NCBI GenBank assembly: GCA_947462335.1
Contig: OX381709.1
Coordinates: 82,708,622-82,772,621 of the forward strand
Length of the DNA stretch: 64,000 nt
Reading direction: 5' to 3'
DNA from: Harmothoe impar
Lineage: Eukaryota > Annelida > Polychaeta > Phyllodocida > Polynoidae
Of this stretch, positions 33,717-44,763 are shown in pieces. The position numbers and the translations under genes were made by a program. The notes under the pieces are model-generated. The model made no database searches and was not told where the DNA came from. It worked only from the letters and a program-made list of their open reading frames with translations. How positions within the stretch are numbered: the first letter of the stretch is position 1; every line of letters begins with the position of its first letter.

Positions 33717-33730
33717 AGTCTTTTATAGGA
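33717..33730 (-). promoter_or_regulatory. TATA box upstream of the 222-aa gene
   Basis: CCTATAAAAGACTG on the minus strand at the junction with G+C-rich sequence. The leader to the ATG at 33499 is about 190 bases and contains GCC-rich repeats. Confidence 0.6.
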
Positions 33731-33781
33731 GTGGCGAGTCTGACATTTTCAGCTGTCGCATGCTGACCTGCTGCTATCATA

Positions 33782-34743
33782 CACTGAAAATTCTGGGGGT
33801 TAGTCAATGCTAATATATCTTAGTCAAAACCACTAACTTATCAGCATTATTAAATCAAACTAAGATTTTGCTAAACTATGACTAACTTTTTACTAACCAG
33901 CTACCCACAGGAACTCCACACCAGGTGACAGCACAAGCAAATCATGAGATATCTATCTATATGATAAGATTGTAATTGCACTTGTTATCATGCTTAGAGG
34001 TAACCTTTTCTAATTTTGAATATGATATGGGGTGAAATATAATGTATGCATGTATCTACTTAGCCAGATTTTTAAAGAAAAACTGATCAACCTATTCCAA
34101 TGAGGTTTTCTGAATGGGACACCTTTTTTGTGTTTTTGAAAAATGCATATATCAAAGACACACTCAAGTCTCTATATGTCCAATTCTACAGGACAATAAT
34201 TGTTATGTAGACAAACTGGCTTCAATGGATGGAGTTACCATTGCACAGGTAACTCATGATGTGGTTGTTGCATATTAACCAGGGCCATGCCACTGACTGG
34301 TTATAGATGTACTAATCACTAATGAATGACTACTGTAAATTCCTGCATGTAGCTTGTGGGTTATACTAGAACCAAACCTCTACCCGGTAGTGCAGGTTAT
34401 ACAATATTCTCAGGTCTAGGGGCGGGTAATACAAGGGTTTTTGAAGGTAAAGTACAGTACTAAAATCACAATTTTCAAGCCCTAGGTAGAGGTTATAGGA
34501 TTCTCTCAAAGTCAGGGTGTGAGTTATATGTGAGATGCGGGTGTACACCAGATTTTATGGTAGCCTCATAAGTTCAGGTGACCTGGGCAATGCTAACTTT
34601 TAGCTAAGGGTTAGCAGCAAAACGCTAAGATAGGATAGGAACTTTGGGCACGTAATTTTCGCTAATGTTTGTACAAAAGTTAGTAAAAAGTTAGTACAAC
34701 CTACTAACTTTTGACTGACATTTGAGATTCAATATTTTCAGTG
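33782..34743. mobile_element. 962-bp MITE nested in the Polinton
   Basis: CACTGAAAAT at the left and ATTTTCAGTG at the right, each flanked by TA, a TA target duplication as in Tc1/mariner-type elements. The inside has GGTTAGTCAA / TTGACTGACA and GACTAACTTTTTACTAACC / GTTAGTAAAAAGTTAGTAC words and no coding capacity. It is more AT-rich than the Polinton around it. A smaller element with the same ends is at 46124-46488. Confidence 0.85.
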
Positions 34744-34989
34744 TAAGAGAAACAAAAGCCCTAATCACGCTTTTCAGCTGGATCCTTCCACCCCGCCAGA
34801 CATGGATCTCGATGGGAAGGTGGTTTAAAATTAAATCCGTGTACCGACTGTCATACAATAGAGTAATTAGTTGAACGCGTGTTACCTGTATAAAGGATTA
34901 GCGGGTCATGGGCTCAGCGTGTGTATAGAAAAACAACTACAGGTAGCGTGAACAAACCAACCCCCTCCCTTTCTGTCACTCTGTCTGTG

Positions 34990-35180
34990 ACTAGAGGGTG
35001 CGCCGTGTGGTAAGCGGCTTAAATCTAAAGAAAAACAAATCACCCTCTCCTGTCATCAGCAGTCAGCCGGCCGGCGGCTGGAAAATGCGATTAGAGGGAT
35101 GATGAGCCACGTAGTAAGCGACTTAAGGCTGATCTAAAGACCTGCCGTGAGGGGGCAGCTGGCCGGTGGCTTGAAAAAAG
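34990..35180 (+). repeat. two ~100-bp repeats upstream of the Ala-rich gene
   Basis: GACTAGAGGGTGCGCCGTGT, GGTAAGCGGCTTAAATCTAA and AGCCGGCCGGCGGCTGGAAA are followed by the variant GATTAGAGGGATGATGAGCC, AGTAAGCGACTTAAGG and CAGCTGGCCGGTGGCTTGAA. The repetition directly before a TATA box suggests an enhancer or promoter duplication. Confidence 0.65.
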
Positions 35181-35193
35181 GGGGGAGTAAGGG

Positions 35194-35200
35194 TATATAA
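35194..35200 (+). promoter_or_regulatory. TATA box of the Ala-rich gene
   Basis: TATATAA within GGGTATATAAGGGGGAG. Transcription would start near 35220-35230, so the upstream in-frame ATG at 35207 would not be in the mRNA. Confidence 0.65.
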
Positions 35201-35242
35201 GGGGGAGTGAAACCGTATTCGGCATCGTCATCATCGTTCACG

Positions 35243-35287
<45 letters not shown>

Positions 35288-35317
35288 GCAGCACCGCGCC
35301 TCAATTTGCAGATCCCC

Positions 35318-35953
35318 ATGATGGAAAGTTGCTACCGTGACATGAAGCGGAATGACGAAGCGGTGCGCGAATGTGAAGCTGATGCTGTAGCCTCTGCTAC
35401 TGCTGCTGCTAGTGCTGCTCAGCGTGCTACTGCTGCATTTACTGCGGCTGTTAGTGACGCTGGTTGTGATGACGTTGTTGTTGTTGCCGCTGCGGCTGTG
35501 ACTGCTGCTGTTGCTGCCGCCGATGCAGCTACTCATGCCACCGATGCCGACGCTGCTGCTGCTGATGCTGTTGCGGCTGCCGATGTCGCCGCTGATAACG
35601 CTGCTAGTGCCCGCTCTGCCGCCCTTGCTACTGTCGCTGCTGCTGTTGTTGCTCATGCTCACGCTACTGCTGCTACCGCTGCTGCTGCTGCTGCTACCGC
35701 TGCTGCCGAGGCTGCTGCCGCTGCTGCCGATGCTGCTGCCGATGCTGCCGATGCTGCCGATGCTGCTGATGTTAGCAGTCGCGTCGACAAAGAATCGTCA
35801 TTTGTCACTCTTAAACCTCCAGTTGAACGCGCGACGGGTAGTAGGGCTACCAACGCGACGGCCGGATGGTGCAAATGGTGTCGTCGCTTCTGCTCGTGCG
35901 CTTGCTTTTCTTCCGGTCCTACCTGCTGCTGCTACGGTATGATAGTGTTATAG
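35318..35953 (+). CDS. Ala-rich protein with Cys-rich C-terminus (Polinton cargo)
   Basis: No family recognised. From the Met at 35318 it has 211 residues; the same frame is open from 35207, but that start lies before the expected transcription start. The N-terminus is charged (ESCYRDMKRNDEAVRECEAD). The middle of about 130 residues is nearly all Ala with regularly spaced Asp (AAADAADAADAAD), probably a long helix. The end is Cys-rich (WCKWCRRFCSCACF, then TCCCYG) and could be palmitoylated or disulphide-bonded. Ala codons GCT, GCC, GCG and GCA are mixed, so the tract is not a plain triplet expansion. It is the only Polinton gene on the plus strand, next to the right TIR. It could be a fibre-like or membrane-anchored protein; both are guesses. 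Confidence 0.55.
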   Translation: MMESCYRDMKRNDEAVRECEADAVASATAAASAAQRATAAFTAAVSDAGCDDVVVVAAAAVTAAVAAADAATHATDADAAAADAVAAADVAADNAASARSAALATVAAAVVAHAHATAATAAAAAATAAAEAAAAAADAAADAADAADAADVSSRVDKESSFVTLKPPVERATGSRATNATAGWCKWCRRFCSCACFSSGPTCCCYGMIVL

Positions 35954-36040
35954 TGTTTGAATGAGAACGCGCGTAGTTACACATAGACGCTGTAACAGAT
36001 GTGCTTTTTTTTGAAAATATAATTTTAACATAACATGGAA

Positions 36041-36461
36041 CTTGTTGTGTTTATTTTCTATATATAAGTTGTTTGTTTACAAACAGTCACGTGTCACGTG
36101 GTGTTGTTTACAAACAAGAGAGCCACGTGGTGTTGTTTACAAACAAAACCCTAAGTAGGTCACGTTACCCTAGTTACCAGAATGCCGGCTTCTGATTGGC
36201 TGAGCCTAAGTAGGTCACGTGACGTAAGTAGGTCACGTTACCATGGTTACCAGAATGCAGGCCTCTGATTGGCTGAGAGCTTCTAAGTAGGTCAGTAGGT
36301 CACCCAGAATGCTGGCTTCTGATTGGCTGAGAGCCCTAAGTAGGTCACGTTACCATGGCAACGGGTCACGTGACCAAATGGCGGCCTCTGATTGGCTGCA
36401 TATCGATTGAGTAATAAACAGTAGTTAACTATAGTCCCGTTCCGATACATACTATACTACT
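36041..36461 (-). repeat. Polinton right terminal inverted repeat
   Basis: Reverse complement of 25241-25678. Differences noted: one C/T near the ATCGAC/ATCGAT word, one G/T in the third subrepeat, a one-base indel in the GGGTTTG word, and absence of the 17-base inner insert. It carries the same CCAAT, CACGTG and GTAAACA motifs. Confidence 0.95.
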
Positions 36462-36467
36462 TGTAAG
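36462..36467. other. target-site duplication, right (TGTAAG)
   Basis: Six bases adjoining the right TIR, identical to 25235-25240. Confidence 0.95.
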
Positions 36468-36975
36468 GTTGCTGGAAATAAAACGTAAATCATGAAAGAA
36501 AGAAGGGAGAGAGTATCTAGTCGATTCATTTTCAAATATCTTCCGTTGCCACTGAATTGCAGAGGACGGTTAGTTATTTCATGTTATTAAGTTATGCTTA
36601 CTGTTTGGTAAGTTGTCTCGGGTGATTTGGTAAGTTGTCTCGGGTGATTTCCTACAATTCAGAAAGTGAGTTTTGGTGACAAATGTCTGTTAAAAACTGT
36701 TTGATATTACAATATGTTATCTTATCTTCAATGCAGTACAATTGCACTTTGGAAAGTAGTACTGTTTGTTATTGCACTCTTCTCAATGAAAAAAGAGATA
36801 CAGGAGCGCATACAGTGGACAAAATGCAATACAATAAGTCAGTCCCACATTTCAAACAGAACAGATATAAAACACTATTGTACTTAGACTGATGGATTGG
36901 CTAGCTCCGGGCAAATGTCCTTGAATGGGATTGAATGTTATTATTGTTACAATACAGTGTGTACGATGTCCTGGT
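36468..36975. other. non-coding, no feature recognised
   Basis: One direct repeat, TAAGTTGTCTCGGGTGATTT, twice at about 36609-36650. No gene. Confidence 0.5.
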
Positions 36976-37573
36976 GGCTGTGTCTCACCAACTTGGGCCA
37001 ACGTTTTCGTCTATGACCGGGTGCCGTCTTTGACCGGGTGACATCCATGACCGGGTGCCGTCTATGACCGGGTGCAGTCTATGACCGGGTGCAGTCTATG
37101 ACCGGGTGCGGCCTATGGCCGGGTAGCAAAGACAAGGCAAATATAGTGCAGTAGCATACATCTTTAAGTATACAATGGTACACATTAATGTAGAGCTTAG
37201 TAAACCCTAATAAAAATGAAAAACCAAAAAAATAAACTTTTTTTGTTTATTACTCCAAATATACCAAGGTGTATGTGGAAAGGCGGTCAAATGTAACTAC
37301 ACTTTATGATTGAGCAATGTTTCAGGGACAGTAATATTACTTGATAGTAATAAAATACTAACATCTTAATTAAACTGGAGTGCATTTCACGATAAAAGTT
37401 ATAATTTTCCAAAAAAGTATATCACAGTATAAAAAAAAAAAAAAAAAACTACTTTTTTATTTAGCCACTCATAGACGGCACCCGGTCATAGACGGCACCC
37501 GGTCAAAGATGGCACCCGGTCATAGACGGCACCCGGTCATAGGGGAACACATTGGCCCAAGTTGGTGAGACAC
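36976..37573. mobile_element. foldback MITE with 18-bp subrepeats, copy 1
   Basis: Left end GGCTGTGTCTCACCAACTTG then GGCCAACG, followed by seven or so 18-bp units (TCTATGACCGGGTGCCG). At the right end (37467-37573) four inverted units (CATAGACGGCACCCGGT) precede CCCAAGTTGGTGAGACAC. The middle is AT-rich and non-coding. Confidence 0.85.
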
Positions 37574-39142
37574 ATGTACAGCCTCGTGCTGTACTGCCGT
37601 GGAAGATTATCTAGCAGTACACACAATCATTGTAAGCACTAGAGAATTATTCACCAATGCTGAATTCATGCAGCATGATCACCTAGACTATAATGCATTA
37701 AGGTATCATGTGGTCATTAAAGGGGTACACACTTCATTGAATGGGAATGAATGACAATATTATGTTTGCTGTACCAATACAATATGTGAATTGTCCTGGG
37801 CTGGTGTAACAATGGGGAGGCAGGTTATATAGCTATACACAGAGACCTCGGAGGCTAGGGGGGGGGGGGGTGTATGAGGCTCAATGAAAGGACTTCTACT
37901 GAATTGATTTGTATTTGATGTGGGAAAAAAGGATGTAATGACAGTTAAGATAACAAATTAATCAGCCTGTGACTTCTTTTACCAGAAATGTGTATTGAGA
38001 TAATTATATACCAAATAACTTTTGCAGTATGTATATTTTCCCGTGCTACTGTTTTTTGTCTTTTTTTAAAGTGTTTTATTCGGGTAAAAGTTACAAAGGT
38101 AATTGCATCAACCTAGCATATACGCGTTGCATTGCCTCTGCTAGGGCCCCTTTCATGCCATAATTAACAATTATTTCTCTGATTTGGGTATGACGTACAC
38201 ATTTTGTTCACACATATGAATTTTATACAAACTTAAAGTACATAGATTTCACATAATTGTTCATGACATTCAGAAAAATGAGAGTGATGAGATGAGATGA
38301 GGGAAGCATTGTATATATGTAAGTTTGAAGGTTATGCATGCTTAGTTGTAGGATATATCCAATTCAGATAAAACAAGTGTCATAATCTTTCTTTATCGAA
38401 ATTTTAAATGACTTTAAGTCCTCTATTTCTGTATATGGTGCTTTAAGCATGTTCCATCAAGCAATAGCCCTATGGAAAGCACTCCTAAGCACCATTGGCT
38501 TTTGGGACCAAGGAAGAATAAGCCTTCACCCTTGATTACCTCTAGTGGGTAAATTTCTTTCTATAGATCCAAATGTTCTCCCTATAGATCCAACCACATC
38601 GAAGAGAAACATTGAAAAAACAATAAATATGCTTGTCCCAATTTGTTCTCAGACTTACAGATAGTCACAGCTTATGGCCACCGTCCACAGGAGGACTTCG
38701 GCTTATAGTAAGGGCATATTATTTATGTTTGTGTGCCCAATTCCCCCTGGGAACGGAGCTATATTTGCTGATTTACACCCCGTCATAAGTGTACCAATCC
38801 TGGGGCAATGTTCACACAAATAGTTACAACTGGAACTATGTGGAGTGTCCCCACCCCTGAGATAAAAGGAATTTATAATGTAAAATCTTGCACCACACTG
38901 AAGTTAAACAGTAAAACATGCAATCGCAAAGCGCAGACTTGACGCTACATGTCTGCTTTGTCAAGAGGATGGATGTGTTGATTACAAAATGGCGGTCATG
39001 AAGTGCAACTGCTCAGTGGTAACAGTGTGCATGTCACTCGATCAACTTCCACATCTGTGGATCAGAGAGCAATTTTCCAGTCGATGCACCACATAGCAAT
39101 GATCATTGCACACAATCGAGCAATAAGCAAACGTCATCTTTA
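37574..39142. other. non-coding, no gene recognised
   Basis: Low-complexity G run at 37861-37870, no long open frames and no array noticed. Confidence 0.5.
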
Positions 39143-39735
39143 GGCTGTGTCTCACGAACTTTGGCCAATGTTTTCGTCTCTGACCGGGTGGCATCTCTGA
39201 CTGGTTGCCATCTCTGACTGGGTGCCTTTAGGGCAGATGTAGATAGAATTGGGCTGAAAGGTTAATGGACGTTACAACTTTTTAAAGTAGTAATTAGTTG
39301 CCCATTTTTATCATCATCTGCCCTAAATAGTTGGTTGGTTGGTTGTTGGGTTGCTTTACGCCCTAGTTAACAGCTATGGTCATTTCAAGGGCGGTGATGG
39401 TGATCGAATCTATGAGGTGACTGAAGATAGAAAGCACGTCCCTACACTTTTACCGAGACAATGGTTCTTTTACATCCCACACTACATAGGCACAGTGTGA
39501 GATGGACAGGCCTTTGATATGCTGTAAGTCTACCACAGCAGGGGGGAGGTCGCAGCTCAATCAGCAGGGCGCTGCTGAGTCTCGAACCCACGTTCTTGTG
39601 GGTGCCAGACGAACGCTCTACCTCTGAGCTAACTCCCCAGCCCTCTGCCCTAAATAACCCGTTCATATTTAGGCTGGTCAAAGATGGCACCCGGACAGAG
39701 ACGAAAATATTGGCCCTAGTTCGTGAGACACAGCC
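39143..39735. mobile_element. foldback MITE with 18-bp subrepeats, copy 2
   Basis: Ends GGCTGTGTCTCACGAAC and GTTCGTGAGACACAGCC, flanked by TTTA on both sides (39139-39142, 39736-39739), a likely 4-bp target duplication. Three units with CTCTGACCGGGTG lie at the left and one inverted unit (GGCACCCGGACAGAGACGAA) at the right. A tRNA-headed SINE sits inside. Confidence 0.85.
39338..39645 (-). mobile_element. tRNA-derived SINE
   Basis: On the minus strand a tRNA-like head at 39637-39568 (GAGTTAGCTCAGAGGTAGAG as A box, GGGTTCGAGACTC as B box) is followed by a body with CCTATGTAGTGTGGGATGT and a terminal block that on the plus strand reads GGGTTGCTTTACGCCCTAGT with a TTGG-rich repeat (39333-39350) as tail. 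This head-body-tail order is typical of SINEs. The open frame at 39442-39690 is part of it. Confidence 0.75.
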
Positions 39736-41184
39736 TTTAGGGACAAGTCATTTATTGCAAGCTGGGGGAGCGGGGGGGGGGGGGCTGTGTGCAGCATGCT
39801 ACTCAATCAACTTCTACTTCTGTGGATCAGAGAGCAATGTTACAGTCAGTGCACCACATAGCAATGATCATTGCACACAATTAATGAAGCAAACATAATC
39901 TTTTGGGATGAGTCGTTTTTGGCAGCTGGGGGGGGCTTGGTGGGATATGGGGTGGGCGGCATAATAAATATAAAGCCCACGACGGAGACCCAGGAAATCA
40001 AAAATTTTTATATAACGTTTCTCTATGGCTCCTTATTGTGGCAAACGTTATATAACGTTAAAAATCATATTTTGACGTAAAATAAGGTCTCTTTGGGGAT
40101 GGGGCGAAATTCAATAAGCCACTATGATCGTGGTAAGGGTAAAATGTAAATTTGGTCCATTTAAGTGAATGTGACCATTCATCGTTCCATCACTGTGTGC
40201 GATTATAAGATTATTGTCAGCTAATTGGTGAGTTTTCTATGAAAAATCCACCGATTAAGACCTCCAAGCTTGCTAATAAAGGGAGTATTCCACTGATGGA
40301 ATCGGCCGTAATTCCTTCGGTCGGACGAAATTTGTCCGTGAGTTTAACATTACAGACTTTCATCGGCTGACAAAATTTTGGCTGACCGACGTTTGTGGAA
40401 TACACGCTTAACCAGCAATTGAAACCTTATATTGGGTTATTAAAGATGGTACTGCACGTCATGCAGTCCAAGCTGCACTTCCAATAAACAGACAAAAGCA
40501 GAGTTTTATATAATATACATCTTTATTCTCTTTTATCAAATATATAACATCCATTATATATATACGATGATTTGATTTCTTGTCCCACAAACGTTACTCA
40601 CAAAATGAGATTTCCCACTTTTATAGAGTTTTAGGGTTAAACAATCAATTATATTTCTTTATATGTACAATATATGATAAAATAGACAATGATTATACTT
40701 CCATCCTTTCCATCTAATAATGTCCAACTGTGTTTTGTCATAAACTTTAGCTAAAGATGAATAGGTCACTTTCCTTTGCTATCATCTGAGAGATACTCCC
40801 TAGTTCTCTTGGTTAATGACATTGCTTAAACTTATAGGATTTCTTTTAAATTTATATTTGGATCGGTTGAGACTTTCAGTTTGGTTACCTCCCTAAAAGT
40901 CTAAACCCCAATAAAGTACAAACATCCATATACAACTTGAATATGCACCGATCAGCCGTCATGGATACAATGTTAATTATTATTATGATAATGAAGGATT
41001 TCCAGTTTTGTAATTAAGGCATTGGTAATTCTGTCAGAGTTGGTTGGTGGATGGCCCCTCTATATATATAGGGTCTGAATCTTGTTACTGGCCATTTATT
41101 TTGTTAATTAATCCTGCTTGCTTTAAGTGTAGCAGTGTTCCCCTTTGCACTGTATGAACCTCCTGCCTGTGTAGAGTTTGCTAA
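39736..41184. other. non-coding with a MITE fragment
   Basis: A fragment of the AACGTT-rich MITE family is at 40014-40086 (CGTTTCTCTATGGCTCCTTA). A G run is at 39772-39783. No gene recognised; frames are at most 70 codons here. Confidence 0.5.
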
Positions 41185-41374
41185 GGGAGTGGTCATCTTT
41201 TCTTACAATGGGGGGGGGGGGGGGGGGCTGGTGGATTTGAAGGTGGGGCAAAAGAATCTTGGTGACAAATTTGAGCAAAATCGCTTTCACATTTATATAG
41301 AACAAAGGGCTCTGAACTCGACTAGGGGGATGGGAAAATCTTAGATGCCTTCTGTAAAAAAAACAACCACTCCC
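41185..41374. mobile_element. PIF/Harbinger-like MITE, GGGAGTGG family, copy 1
   Basis: Ends GGGAGTGGTCATCTTTTC and AACAACCACTCCC with TAA on both outer sides (41182-41184, 41375-41377). TAA-type 3-bp duplications are typical of PIF/Harbinger. A run of 18 or so G is at 41211-41228. Confidence 0.8.
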
Positions 41375-41507
41375 TAAAGGTCGCTATTGACCACTCGCTG
41401 ACTCGGTGTCTACCATGGTAGAGTGTTGTTTGAGATATCACAATGTCGGACCTAGAATGGCAAGTGTCTGTTGGGTTAATAGAAAAACAGACCGTGTTGG
41501 CAATACC

Positions 41508-41745
41508 CCTTTAAGGACGGATGTCGCTAAAAGATGACATTTGTCGTCATGATGCACTAATACAGCCCAGCGAGTAACTCGCCGGTGCTGCATTGGTGCA
41601 TCATACTGACCCTTCGGAATGTCTCAACCCCATAGGGTTGGCATGATGCTTGAATGCAGTATGGCTGAGTTGCTCGCCAGGGCTGCATTCATGCATCATG
41701 ACAAGCAAGGGCATGATGCCTTTAGGTATCATGCCGTCCTTGTAC
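41508..41745 (+). mobile_element. MITE, TTAACCC family, copy 3
   Basis: CCTTTAAGGACGGATGTCGC, AAAGATGACATTTGTCGTCA, GCGAGTAACTCGCCGGTGCT, CCCATAGGGTTGGCATGATG, CTCGCCAGGGCTGCATTCAT and TATCATGCCGTCCTTG in the family order. The 76-aa frame at 41650-41880 overlaps it by chance. Confidence 0.85.
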
Positions 41746-43358
41746 TATAACTTGAATGTAGTGACTGTCATATCCCCCTATTCCCCAAAAAGTAGCCTAA
41801 GAAACTGGATGGCCCAGAGGAACAACTATTGCAGTGTGAGGCCCATAGCTTTTATAATTATCGTTGGAGAAGAAGAATAAACCACTGAAAGCCTTAAAAA
41901 CGAGCACATGGTTTGTATGTATGTTACTCAGAATGATTTCAAGGAATTCTGTCCTACACAATGGTTGGCTCAATTAGGAGATGACAGCCAAAAATGCTAG
42001 CTCAAAAAATGCAGGTCAGTTAAATAGGTAATAGTGCATGAGGGTTACCCTCCTGAGGAAGTGGTCCTAGTCCTGGTCTAGCATGTATAGCACATAGGAC
42101 ACTATAAGTCAATGGCACAAGATTACAGAGGAAATCAGCTACTGACTAAAATGTGCTACTCTTGAAATGCACTTCTACCCATACTAAGATTAAGGCTACA
42201 ACGGTTTGTTGAGCCCATAGTCAGATACTTCTAAGCTCTTGACAATAATTGGCATTGGAAAGCTGAACTGGAAGACTTCATGGTAACTGTGATAGTTCAA
42301 TGTTTGTGTTAAAGTCAAATTAAATAGCTTAAAGTTAATACTTTTATAATGAAGTACTTACAATGTTAGGGCAGTAGAGATTTGAACATTTACAATAATT
42401 TACAAATACCTGCCTTTAGATTTCTTCATGGTAAGATAAAGATAACGTACATTACATCATTATATCAAACATTTCAGATGTCACCGTAGCTTTGTGAGAA
42501 AATAACATACTTGCGTACAGATTTGCGTACAATTTGTACATGATTAGTACCAGTAAGGCCTACCATAAATTCTGGCGTATAAGCCCAACATGCGTATTAG
42601 CCACACTTTAAAATCCTGTAGGAGAGGGTCTGAAAATTGCTTTATTGCTGTTTAGTTATAAAAAATTTGGACCGATCCTGTAATCCACGTGGATAATCCG
42701 ACTCGAGTACTCACCGCGGCTTTTACGCGAGAATTTAAGGTAGTTGTATCCATAAGACCCGTTTGTTAGGTAACTAAGCGTTGTCATGGCAATCACGAGT
42801 CGTTGCTACGTAAAGTCCCTCAAGCGCAAAACAGAACCGACTAATGTCACATACTATAGATATATTTCTCTTGATTTATAATACAAATGTGTTCATGACA
42901 ATGCGATAAGTATGTCAATGTGACATAATCTACGAAAAGGGGCCTCAGTGCAGGCCGCATTAGGGTCCCTTTTCCCAGTACATGTCACATATTATAATGA
43001 AACAATGCTTTCATGCTTGGTTATAGGACATAATAATGCTAATATAATGAGATTATTCCTATAGTAAACTTATAATGACTGGAGCATATCACTCCCTCTC
43101 TCACTTTACATGATCCCTTTTGGCTGCAGGGCTTCCTACTAAGGTCCAGCTAAACCTGCCTACTGTGCTCTCACCTGACCAGACATGTTAACAATATAGC
43201 CAATCATTATGGCAGTGTTTTAGCTGATAGCCATTTTAGCCCCAAAGTGGTACTCATGCAAACGTGTGGTAGGCAGTAAGTGTTTTTTGGGGCCAAATTG
43301 ACTGTTCGGACAATGGAAAGTCTTTGCTTGTCATGTGACCGCAGGCTTGGACGGTTGA
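41746..43358. other. non-coding, no gene recognised
   Basis: No frame above 60 codons and no array or inverted ends noticed. Confidence 0.5.
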
Positions 43359-43697
43359 CAGGGGTAGACTTTAATGCTGGTCTGAGAGCGAATAGCTCGT
43401 AATTTTTGGTCCCGGCCCGTAGTTTTCTTCATAATTACCTTCCCATAGGCCCAGGTGGCCCATAGAAAAATTTGCAAGATATTTGAGGGGAATATACCGG
43501 ATAAGTATAATCAAATAATAGGTTGTTGGAAAGAGGAAAATGTGAGCATATAAGGCAATTTGGTTTCATTTTAACATAGATAAATCAGCAAAAATGTAAA
43601 AATTTGTTCTCTTGCCCACAACTGAAAGTCCGGGATCATAGATTTCTGGAGCTACGGGCCCGAGTGGGCAACAACTGAGAAAGTTAGCATCTACCCT
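43359..43697. mobile_element. MITE, GGGGTAGAC family, copy 1
   Basis: Ends CAGGGGTAGACTTTAATGCT and AGTTAGCATCTACCCTT are inverted. The inside contains GGCCCGTAGTTTTCTTCATA and GAGCTACGGGCCCGAGTGGG, shared with 45532-45790. Confidence 0.75.
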
Positions 43698-44490
43698 TAC
43701 GTTGCACGGCATGAATGTTGGCATTTAAGCAAAAACTGGACTGCTTAAAGTCACACTTTAAGCATCTTTAATTCGGGTAAAACCCACATAAAGCCGCTCA
43801 AATGTCATTATGACTTTTCCGGGACATTTACATGGAATTTACTGAACTTAAAGCTGCTTAAATGGTGACTTTAAGCAAAAAGAGGTTGCTTAAATGCCAA
43901 TGTTCATGCAGTGTTGAGTAGGGTCCAGTCTGGTCACACCACAGCACACAGGTCTAACTGGCCCCTAAGTCTTTCTATTCATCAAATGAGTATTACGTAT
44001 GACTGTGTTCATATATCGCTAGAGTGATCCTTGCAATAAGAAACTAGGTCTATCAGACAATTGCAGCTTCAAATATAACAATAATATAACTTTTGCTAAC
44101 CATTGAGCATCATTTTATATGTAACAAATACATTCTACATTTGGGTGTAGAAGTTTTCCAACACCAACATTAAAGTCATGATGTAGCTTTTCACGATCAC
44201 TTTGAACTTAGCCATCCTTAAATAGTGTCAGTTGCTTCTCAAGTCCATTTTGGACATGCTTAGGAAGGTCTCCAGTAATATTATAACCTTGAGCCTGATA
44301 TCACATTAATGTTATGAACCTTATGTTGGTTTAATTACATGAACCATATAACCACATATCAGTACAAAAATACAAAAAATAATAACAACCGTATAGATTC
44401 AAGGATCACTGGATTTCACTGTTTGCACTGTGTTCCCTGCAGTTTAAAATAATCCTGTCACAGAAAGCTTGGAAGACCTTCGTTAGATAT

Positions 44491-44667
44491 TAACTCTTTA
44501 AGGACGACATGTCACTATAATATGACGAGTACATCATGCCGACCCGTCAGGAGTGTCTCAACCCCCATAGGGTTGGCGTGATGCTTGAATACAGCGCTGG
44601 CGAGTTACTCGCCACGGCTGCTTACATGCATCATGTCCATGATGCATTAAGGCATCAAAGGGTTAAT
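44491..44667 (+). mobile_element. MITE, TTAACCC family, copy 4
   Basis: TTAACTCTTTAAGGACGACA to GGCATCAAAGGGTTAA with the internal words CCCATAGGGTTGGCGTGATG and GGCGAGTTACTCGCCACGGC. It lies about 100 bases downstream of the DUOX stop codon and may be in its 3' untranslated region. Confidence 0.85.
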
Positions 44668-44763
44668 TAAGTAGCTCTTCTTACACTGCAGGCTGGAATT
44701 CTTAAAGTATCTTGGAAGACATTGAGAAGTAAAGTTTCTTGGAGAACAAGTTTGTCGTTAACT

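Larger units (their letters stand above)
25241..36461. mobile_element. complete Polinton/Maverick element (PolB-less)
   Basis: The termini begin AGTAGTATAGTATGTATCGG at 25241 and end with its exact reverse complement at 36461. Six bases on each side are TGTAAG (25235-25240 and 36462-36467), a perfect target duplication of the length known for Polintons. Inside are integrase, packaging ATPase, protease and both capsid proteins, the hallmark Polinton set. The coding part is visibly richer in G+C than the flanks. At 11.2 kb (about 10.3 kb without the nested MITE) it is shorter than the usual 15-20 kb, and no DNA polymerase B frame is present. The TIRs differ by only about two substitutions and small indels over roughly 400 bp, which argues for a recent insertion. 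Confidence 0.96.

Noticed and set aside
35511..35942. Leu-rich plus frame and Ser-rich minus frames (35279-35662) over the Ala-rich gene
   Set aside because: Shadows of GCN-rich codons in other frames; only the Ala frame has a fitting TATA box, a unique start and a Cys-rich end.
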